Assembly (NCBI RefSeq): GCF_009617575.1 | Contig: NZ_WIXJ01000008.1 | Span: forward strand, 1-64,000 | Length of the DNA stretch: 64,000 bases | Origin: Rhodocyclus gracilis | GTDB lineage: Bacteria > Pseudomonadota > Gammaproteobacteria > Burkholderiales > Rhodocyclaceae | Reading direction: 5' to 3' | Part shown: piece after piece, positions 54,246 to 64,000 of the stretch | How positions within the stretch are numbered: the first letter of the stretch is position 1 | Layout: every line of letters begins with the position of its first letter | Notes under the pieces: model-generated | The model's input: only the letters and a program-made list of their open reading frames with translations | Told to the model about the DNA's origin: nothing | Databases searched by the model: none | Position numbers and translations under genes: made by a program

Positions 54246-55460
54246 CTAGAGCGGCAACTCGCGCTGCACGCCGGGCTCCGTCTCGTTGCCGTCCGCCGCT
54301 TCGAGCGCGCTGACGCGCACGCCGAGCAGGCGCAGCCTCTGCGTCAGCGGCACGCGCTTCAGGCATTGCCCGGCGGCGCGGCGGATCGTCGCCGCATCAC
54401 TGACGGCGTGCGGCAGCGTCAGGTCGCGGGTGACGACATGAAAGTCGGCGTAACGCAGCTTGATACCCACCGTCCGGCCGACCACGCCCTTGCGCGCGAG
54501 GTCGTCGGCGACGCGCACGCAGAGCGCCGTGAAGATTTCGGTCAAGGCCGCGCGATCCTGCCGGGCATGCAGATCGTGCTCGAAGGTGGTTTCGCGACTG
54601 ATCGATTTCGGCTGCGATTGCGTGATGACCGGCCGCGTATCGCGCCCGTGCGCGACCTCATGCAGCCAGACGCCCGTTGTCGCGCCAAAACGCTTCTGCA
54701 GCAGGGCCGGCGAGGCGGCAGCCAGCTGGCCGATGCGCTCGATGCCGAGCCGCGCCAGAACCGCCGCCGTCTTCGGACCGATGCCGTTGATCTTGCCGAC
54801 GGGCAAGGGCCACACCCGCGTCGGCACATCCGTCAGCGCGAGGAGCGTCAGCCCGTCGGGCTTGTCGAGGTCGGAGGCGAGCTTCGACAACAGCTTGTTG
54901 GGCGTGATGCCAATCGAACAGCGCAGACCGGTGGCGGCGAACACCGCCTGTTTGAGGCGCTGCCCGAGTGTCTGGCTGTCTTCTTCGAGGTCGGAGAGAT
55001 CGATGTAGATCTCGTCGATGCCGCGATCCTCGATCTGCGGCGCCAGCGCCGCGACGGCGTCCTTGAAGCGCCGCGAATACTGGCGATACGCATCGAAATT
55101 CGCCGGCAGGAGAATCGCCTCCGGCGCCAGCGCGGCGGATTTCATGAGGCCCATACCGGAAAAAACGCCGTACGCGCGCGCCTCGTAGGTCGAGGTCGTG
55201 ACGACGCCGCGTCCGGCGTAATCGCGCAACCGCGCGAAGCGCCGGCTGCCATCGGCCTGCACCTGCGGCGCCGGCACGTTGCGACCACCGACGACGACGG
55301 GCTGCCCACGCAACTCCGGGTACTGCAACAACTCGACGGACGCAAAAAACGCGTCCATGTCGAGGTGGGCGATACGCCGGGGCCGCCGGGGCAAGCTGCC
55401 CCCGACGTGATCCGTGTCGGTCGCCTTACCCCCCGCCGCGAGCACGTCGGCAGACGTCAT
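54246..55460 (-). CDS. dinB: DNA polymerase IV
   Basis: Y-family translesion polymerase, 404 residues. Catalytic acids: LDMDAFFASVE (Asp34, Asp36) and DEIYIDLSD (Asp149, Glu150); the steric gate is the second Phe of DAFF. Between VVVGGRN (about 56-61) and RGVVTTSTYEARAYGV (about 84) there is an insert of roughly 15-20 residues compared with E. coli DinB. Little finger and the C-terminal clamp-binding QRELPL follow; QRELPL fits the beta-clamp motif. Starts 26 bp after pgk on the same strand. Confidence 0.93.
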   Translation of the reverse strand: MTSADVLAAGGKATDTDHVGGSLPRRPRRIAHLDMDAFFASVELLQYPELRGQPVVVGGRNVPAPQVQADGSRRFARLRDYAGRGVVTTSTYEARAYGVFSGMGLMKSAALAPEAILLPANFDAYRQYSRRFKDAVAALAPQIEDRGIDEIYIDLSDLEEDSQTLGQRLKQAVFAATGLRCSIGITPNKLLSKLASDLDKPDGLTLLALTDVPTRVWPLPVGKINGIGPKTAAVLARLGIERIGQLAAASPALLQKRFGATTGVWLHEVAHGRDTRPVITQSQPKSISRETTFEHDLHARQDRAALTEIFTALCVRVADDLARKGVVGRTVGIKLRYADFHVVTRDLTLPHAVSDAATIRRAAGQCLKRVPLTQRLRLLGVRVSALEAADGNETEPGVQRELPL

Positions 55461-55486
55461 CCGTCGTGCTCCGCCGCTCCGCCCGC

Positions 55487-56671
<1,185 letters not shown>

Positions 56672-56721
56672 GGCGGTGGTAGGTCCGTTAAGGAGAAGAC
56701 AGAGGGGCGAGTCCGCAAAAC

Positions 56722-56750
56722 GAAAAAAGGGGCGCCGCTGGCGCCCCTCT
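56722..56750 (-). terminator. Intrinsic terminator between gap and pgk
   Basis: Stem AGGGGCGCC / GGCGCCCCT with a 3-nt loop, followed on the minus strand by six T. Likely reduces pgk expression relative to gap. Confidence 0.88.
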
Positions 56751-56762
56751 TTCGCGGGAGAG

Positions 56763-59833
<3,071 letters not shown>

Positions 59834-59877
59834 TCCGGAAAAAGAGGGAGGGGGCGCTACGGTGAAAGCAGCGAAAA

Positions 59878-59906
59878 ATTATCTTTCACAAACGGGTTGC
59901 GATCAA
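59878..59906 (-). promoter_or_regulatory. Promoter of tkt-gap
   Basis: TTGATC (59906-59901), 17 bp, GATAAT (59883-59878). Start point near 59871, giving a leader of about 40 nt. Hexamers and spacer length equal those of the candidate sRNA promoter. Confidence 0.7.
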
Positions 59907-59932
59907 CCTTGAATGTGCACTGAATGCGCCGC

Positions 59933-59997
59933 CCGGTCGCCGCGCGACCGGTCCATCCGCGGCATTGACAGGCCGCCCGCGGGAGAGTCCGGGCGGC
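59933..59997. other. Two GC-rich hairpins after fbp
   Basis: GCCGCCCG/CGGGCGGC (59972-59997, 10-nt loop) and CCGGTCGC/GCGACCGG (59933-59951, 3-nt loop). They lie between the fbp stop and the tkt promoter. Neither is followed by U residues, so they are not classic terminators. Confidence 0.5.
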
Positions 59998-60003
59998 GCA
60001 CGC

Positions 60004-61008
60004 TCAGTCAGCGCGGTGGTAGGCGACGATGGTTTCCACTTCATTTTTGGAGCCAAGCACGACCGGGATGCGCTGGTGCAGTCGCTGCGGCTGGATGTCG
60101 AGAATGCGCTGGTGGCCGTCGCTGGCGGCGCCGCCCGCCTGTTCGACGATGAAGGCCATCGGGTTGGCTTCGTAGAGCAGGCGCAGCTTGCCGCCCTGCT
60201 GGGTGATGCGGGCGTCGAGCGGGTACATGAAGACGCCACCGCGCGTCAGGATGCGATGCACGTCGGCGACCATCGAGGCCACCCAGCGCATGTTGAAATC
60301 CTTGCCGCGCGGGCCTTCCTTGCCGGCGAGCAGATCGTCGACGTAGCGCTGCATCGGCGCTTCCCAGTGCCGCTGGTTGGAGACGTTGATGGCGAATTCG
60401 CGGGTATCGGGCGGAATCGTCAGGTTCTCGCCGGTCAGGATAAAGGCGCCCTGCTCACGGTCGAGGGTAAACAGCGCGACACCGTTACCGAGCGTCAGCG
60501 CCAGCGTCGTCGTCGGGCCATAGAGGGCGTAGCCGGCGACCACCTGTTCGCTGCCGGCTTGCAGGAAATCGGCTTCATCGGGGTTGGTGGCGCCTTCCGG
60601 CCGGCGCAGGACCGAAAAGATCGTGCCCACCGAGATATTGACGTCGATGTTCGAGGAACCATCGAGCGGATCGAACAGCAACAGGTAGCCGCCCTTCGGG
60701 AAACGACTCGGAATCGGGTAGGGCTCTTCCATCTCCTCGGACGCCATGGCCGCCAGATGGCCGCCCCATTCGTTGGCTTCGAGCAGGATTTCGTTAGCCA
60801 GCACGTCGAGCTTTTTCTGTGCCTCGCCCTGCACGTTGTCGCTGCCGGCCTCACCCAGCACGCCGCCCAGTTCGCCTTTGCCGATGGCAATCGAGATGCG
60901 CTGACAGGCGCGCGCGACGACTTCGATCAACAGTCGCAGGTCGGCGTCTATCCGTCCCTTCTCGCGTTGTTCTTCGATCAGGTAACGGGATAGCGAAATG
61001 CGGCGCAT
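60004..61008 (-). CDS. fbp: Fructose-1,6-bisphosphatase class I
   Basis: Gluconeogenesis or Calvin-cycle phosphatase. 334 residues with the metal-site motifs [19 protein letters not shown] near 116-134, the sugar-binding [13 protein letters not shown] near 165, and the C-terminal [25 protein letters not shown] 61008; the upstream frame is not needed. It is transcribed toward tkt, so the sugar-phosphate genes fbp, tkt, gap and pgk lie in tandem. Confidence 0.96.
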   Translation of the reverse strand: MRRISLSRYLIEEQREKGRIDADLRLLIEVVARACQRISIAIGKGELGGVLGEAGSDNVQGEAQKKLDVLANEILLEANEWGGHLAAMASEEMEEPYPIPSRFPKGGYLLLFDPLDGSSNIDVNISVGTIFSVLRRPEGATNPDEADFLQAGSEQVVAGYALYGPTTTLALTLGNGVALFTLDREQGAFILTGENLTIPPDTREFAINVSNQRHWEAPMQRYVDDLLAGKEGPRGKDFNMRWVASMVADVHRILTRGGVFMYPLDARITQQGGKLRLLYEANPMAFIVEQAGGAASDGHQRILDIQPQRLHQRIPVVLGSKNEVETIVAYHRAD

Positions 61009-61068
61009 GAGTTTCTCCGGGCGACGAGCGGGGCCAGCGACTGGCAATGGGGGGTAGAGCGCCTTCAG

Positions 61069-61099
61069 GCAGTGGTTCGTGCAAGGCACGAACCACTGC
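61069..61099. other. Perfect 14-bp palindrome upstream of fbp
   Basis: Arms GCAGTGGTTCGTGC / GCACGAACCACTGC with a 3-nt loop, about 60 bp before the fbp start. No U run on either side. It could be an operator, a structured 5' leader of fbp, or the 3' end of the thioredoxin-like mRNA. Confidence 0.6.
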
Positions 61100-61122
61100 G
61101 GCGGGCGGTATGGGCGCGCATT

Positions 61123-61689
61123 TTACTCTGTCGCCGCCCCGGCCCGCCATTTGATCGAGCAACCGATGCTCGCCACCTGCTCCACCGGTCCCTCGCCGGT
61201 GAGCGCGACAGCTCGCATCGCCTCGAACAGCTCGCGTCGCACCCCCGGCGCCGCCGGTGCCCGGCCGCTGGCATCGAGGCGACCACGGTACTGCAAGGCC
61301 AGCGCGTGATTGAAACCGAAGAAATCCGGCGTGCATACGGCGCCGTAGGCACGGGCGACCGCTTGCTCGGCGTCGTAGAGATAGGGAAACGGCAGCGCCA
61401 GCGTGCGCGCCAGAGACTGCATGTTGGCGAAAGAATCTTCCGGATACTCAGTCGCGTCGTTGCTGTTGATGGCGACAACACCGATGCCCAGCGACGCCAG
61501 TTCGCGGGCGTCGCGAATGATGCGGTCGAGCACCGCCTTGACGTAAGGACAGTGATTGCAGATGAACATGACGAGCAGACCACGTTCGCCGCGCAACTCC
61601 GCCAGCGTACGCACCCGGCCATCGGTATCCGGTAAGGCAAAATCGGGCGCCGGCCAGCCAAAATCGCAAATCGGGGTATTTACGGCCAT
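61123..61689 (-). CDS. Thioredoxin-family (AhpC/TSA-like redoxin) protein
   Basis: 188 residues, no signal peptide, so probably cytoplasmic. The AhpC/redoxin fold starts at APDFALPDTDG; the active site is CNHC at 44-47 (FICNHCPYVKA), followed by GIGVVAINSND and FPYLYD. The family is uncharacterised but common. Start at ATG 61689, chosen because the upstream 16 codons are not conserved in character. Divergent from rsmE. Confidence 0.85.
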   Translation of the reverse strand: MAVNTPICDFGWPAPDFALPDTDGRVRTLAELRGERGLLVMFICNHCPYVKAVLDRIIRDARELASLGIGVVAINSNDATEYPEDSFANMQSLARTLALPFPYLYDAEQAVARAYGAVCTPDFFGFNHALALQYRGRLDASGRAPAAPGVRRELFEAMRAVALTGEGPVEQVASIGCSIKWRAGAATE

Positions 61690-61815
61690 CAGAAAAGCTC
61701 CACGAGAGGGAATGAAGGCCGCAAGCGAAGCAGGCACGCATCCGACACACGCATTTACGTTCGCTAACGCTGGCGCAGCCTATGATCCGAGGGGATGTTG
61801 CCTGATAATAGCACG

Positions 61816-62604
61816 ATGAATTCTCCCCGCTTTTACTGCCCGGAAGCCCTCGCCAGCGGCGAGAACCTTGCCTTGCCGGACGATGCCGCGCGCCACGCCG
61901 TGCGGGCCTTGCGTCTGCGTGTCGGCGACTCGCTTTGCCTGTTCGACGGCGCCGGCGGCGAATACGCTGCCCGCATCGTCAGCATCGACCGGGCACACGT
62001 GCGCGTCGAGGTCGGCGCGCACCTTGCCGACGAACGCGAATCGCCGCTTGCCATCACCCTCGTGCAGGCGCTCCAGTCCGGCGACAAAATGGACCTGACG
62101 GTGCAAAAGGCGGTGGAACTCGGTGTCGCCCGCATCCAGCCCGTGCTCTCCCGGCGCAGCGTCGTGCGTCTCGACGGCGAGCGCGCGGCCCGCCGCGTCG
62201 AACATTGGCGGGGCGTTGTCGCCTCGGCCTGCGAGCAATGCGGCCGCAACCGCCTGCCGGCAGTCGATGAACTCCACGGACTCGAACGCTGGCTGGCACA
62301 GCCGGCCGCCGCAGGCGTTCGCCGCCTGATGCTGGCGCCGGGCGCAGCGCACACGCTGGCCAGCCTGCCGGCGCCGCAGGTAGGCGAGCGTATCGAACTG
62401 CTGATTGGTGCCGAAGGCGGGCTAGCCCCCGAAGAAATGCGCGCGGCGACGCTGGCCGGCTTTGTCGGCGTTCGCCTGGGGCCGCGCGTCCTGCGCACCG
62501 AAACCGCCGGTCTGGCCGCCCTCGCGGCGATGCAATGCCTCTGGGGAGATTTCATGTACAGCACGCCAGCCCCGTCGCCCAAACTGGCCACCGGCCATGT
62601 TTGA
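61816..62604 (+). CDS. rsmE: 16S rRNA (uracil(1498)-N(3))-methyltransferase
   Basis: SPOUT-class methyltransferase for U1498. 262 residues: N-terminal PUA-like domain, then VQALQSGDKMDLTVQKAVELGV near 85-105, the knot with LLIGAEGGLAPEEM near 200 and LGPRVLRTETAGLAAL near 225. ATG 61816 has a poor ribosome site; a TTG at 61795 with GAGGGG just before it is the alternative. Its stop overlaps the next start by eight bases. Confidence 0.95.
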   Translation: MNSPRFYCPEALASGENLALPDDAARHAVRALRLRVGDSLCLFDGAGGEYAARIVSIDRAHVRVEVGAHLADERESPLAITLVQALQSGDKMDLTVQKAVELGVARIQPVLSRRSVVRLDGERAARRVEHWRGVVASACEQCGRNRLPAVDELHGLERWLAQPAAAGVRRLMLAPGAAHTLASLPAPQVGERIELLIGAEGGLAPEEMRAATLAGFVGVRLGPRVLRTETAGLAALAAMQCLWGDFMYSTPAPSPKLATGHV

Positions 62605-64000
62605 ATCGGCCGAACTCGGCCATCGCGTCGATAAGGCGACGTTTCGCGACGCCGTTCCCGCCCTGCGCGCCGCCTTGCTCGACGCGCAATTCGAGTTACG
62701 CGAGAAAAGCCAATTCCCGGTCATCATCCTGATCAGCGGCGTCGACGGCGCCGGCAAGGGCGAAACGATCAACGTTCTCTACGAGTGGATGGATCCGCGC
62801 TACCTGACGACGCTCGCCTTCTCGGCGCCGAGCGACGAAGAGGCGGAGCGTCCGTACATGTGGCGCTACTGGCGCGCCCTGCCGCCGAAAGGGCGGATCG
62901 GTGTATTTGCCGGCTCGTGGTACTCCGACCCGATCCGCGACCGCATCGCCGGTCACCTCGATCAGGGCGACCTCGACCGGCGCATGGACCAGATCAACCG
63001 CTTCGAGGCGATGCTCGCCAACGAAGGCGCGCTGATCCTGAAATTCTGGTTCCACCTCTCCAAAGAGGGACAGCGCACCCGCCTGAAGACGATGGAAAAA
63101 GACCCGCGCACCGCCTGGCGGGTGACCAAGGAAAGCTGGACGCGGCTGAAGACTTACGACCAGTTGCAGGATGCGGCCGGCCACGTCCTGCGCATGACCA
63201 ACACGCCCTGGGCGCCGTGGATCGTCGTCGAGGGCACCGACGACCGTTACCGCTCGCTGACCGTCGGCCGTGTCGTTCTCGACGCGCTACAGAAACACCT
63301 CGCCGGCACGCGCGACCCCGGCTATCCGGTGGCGCCACCGCTCGGGCTGAAACACGATGTGTGCGACGTCCTGACCGCGCTCGATCTGTCACACACGCTG
63401 GATCGCAAGACGTACGAAACCGAGCTGGCGCAGTGGCAAGGTCGACTGTCGGAACTGCTGCGCTCGACGGCGTTCGCGCAGCGCTCGCTGATCATCGCCT
63501 TCGAAGGCTCCGACGCCGCCGGCAAGGGCGGTGCGATTCGCCGCATTGCCGCTGCGATGGATGCGCGCCAGTATCAGATCATCCCGGTCGCCGCGCCGAC
63601 CGAGGAGGAACGCGCGCAGCCGTATCTCTGGCGCTTCTGGCGGCACCTGCCGCGCACCGGCCGCGCCGCAATCTTCGACCGCAGCTGGTATGGCCGCGTC
63701 CTCGTCGAACGCGTCGAAGGCTTTTGCAGCGAGGCCGACTGGCTGCGCGCCTATGCCGAAATCAACGACTTCGAGCACGAATTGCAGGAATCCGGCGCGA
63801 TCCTCATCAAATTCTGGCTACAGATCAGCGACGAAGAACAACTGCGGCGCTTCCGCGAGCGCGAGAAGATCGATTTCAAGCGTTTCAAGATCACCGCCGA
63901 AGATTGGCGCAACCGCGAGCAGCGTCCCGCTTATCATGCCGCGGTCTGCGACATGATCGACCGCACCAGCACGGGCCAGGCGCCGTGGACCATCGTTGAA
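62597..64000 (+). CDS. pap: Polyphosphate:AMP phosphotransferase (partial, runs off the window)
   Basis: Class II PPK2 enzyme that phosphorylates AMP to ADP with polyphosphate. 468 codons are visible with no stop; the family has about 500 residues, so only the end is missing. It is a tandem of two PPK2 domains. Walker A of the first is GVDGAGKGE (48-56), of the second EGSDAAGKGG near 303-312. The second has the intact lid DRSWYGRVLVERVEGF; in the first it reads AGSWYSDPIRDRI, which lacks the key acidic and basic residues, so catalysis is expected from the second. Overlaps rsmE. Confidence 0.93.
   Translation, partial: MFESAELGHRVDKATFRDAVPALRAALLDAQFELREKSQFPVIILISGVDGAGKGETINVLYEWMDPRYLTTLAFSAPSDEEAERPYMWRYWRALPPKGRIGVFAGSWYSDPIRDRIAGHLDQGDLDRRMDQINRFEAMLANEGALILKFWFHLSKEGQRTRLKTMEKDPRTAWRVTKESWTRLKTYDQLQDAAGHVLRMTNTPWAPWIVVEGTDDRYRSLTVGRVVLDALQKHLAGTRDPGYPVAPPLGLKHDVCDVLTALDLSHTLDRKTYETELAQWQGRLSELLRSTAFAQRSLIIAFEGSDAAGKGGAIRRIAAAMDARQYQIIPVAAPTEEERAQPYLWRFWRHLPRTGRAAIFDRSWYGRVLVERVEGFCSEADWLRAYAEINDFEHELQESGAILIKFWLQISDEEQLRRFREREKIDFKRFKITAEDWRNREQRPAYHAAVCDMIDRTSTGQAPWTIVE

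Noticed and set aside
62785-63999. 404-codon frame overlapping the polyphosphate:AMP phosphotransferase
   Set aside because: Arg-rich shadow; the real frame starts at 62597 and shows two complete PPK2 signatures.

Overview
The window reads as chromosomal DNA of a high-GC betaproteobacterium, most likely a Rhodocyclales relative. The reasons are the classic dcw order from mraZ to lpxC, the betaproteobacterial pairs tkt-gap, rplM-rpsI and argC-bactofilin, an EpsA/EpsB/EpsL exopolysaccharide set with a PEP-CTERM protein, and a two-domain polyphosphate:AMP phosphotransferase. That placement is inference; no 16S sequence lies inside the window. I see no prophage, insertion sequence, CRISPR array, tRNA or toxin-antitoxin module. 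Almost all of it is core genome.

Layout. Positions 1-303 hold the leader and two tandem promoters of an rRNA operon that runs leftward out of the window. From 360 to 6.8 kb come tyrS, an M23 peptidase, erpA, a bactofilin with its membrane partner, argC and rplM-rpsI. At 6963-7096 there is a well-formed candidate small RNA on the minus strand. From 7.3 to 15.8 kb come an OsmC protein, coq7, a CNP1-like protein, rppH, proS with a lytic transglycosylase, then rpe-gph-trpE and apaG. From 15.9 to 21.5 kb come argJ, secA, a second M23 peptidase and a DciA-like DUF721 protein. From 21.5 to 39.2 kb lies a 16-gene cell-division and wall cluster, all on the minus strand and nearly all translationally coupled: mraZ rsmH ftsL ftsI murE murF mraY murD ftsW murG murC ddlB ftsQ ftsA ftsZ lpxC. 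RNase P RNA, ssb, an MFS transporter, uvrA and an HU gene follow up to 45.6 kb.

The accessory part is 45.7-52.0 kb: regulator epsA, glycosyltransferase epsB, outer-membrane epsL, a PEP-CTERM protein and a TIGR03790-type protein. It looks like part of an exosortase-linked exopolysaccharide system whose exosortase is elsewhere. The rest (52.1-64 kb) is a rhomboid protease, a lytic transglycosylase, dinB, pgk, gap, tkt, fbp, a thioredoxin-like gene, rsmE and the 5' part of a polyphosphate:AMP phosphotransferase gene.

The observations most worth following are the candidate sRNA with an anti-Shine-Dalgarno loop upstream of rplM, a run of five perfect stem-loops beside rnpB, a possible Trp-codon leader before a lone trpE, a patch of foreign codon use inside rsmH, repeat pairs in the epsA promoter, and two divergent genes whose start signals overlap at 21.03 kb. 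I did not see a clear-cut new multi-gene system. Start codons were chosen from ribosome binding sites and family length. Site coordinates were counted by hand and could be off by a base or so.
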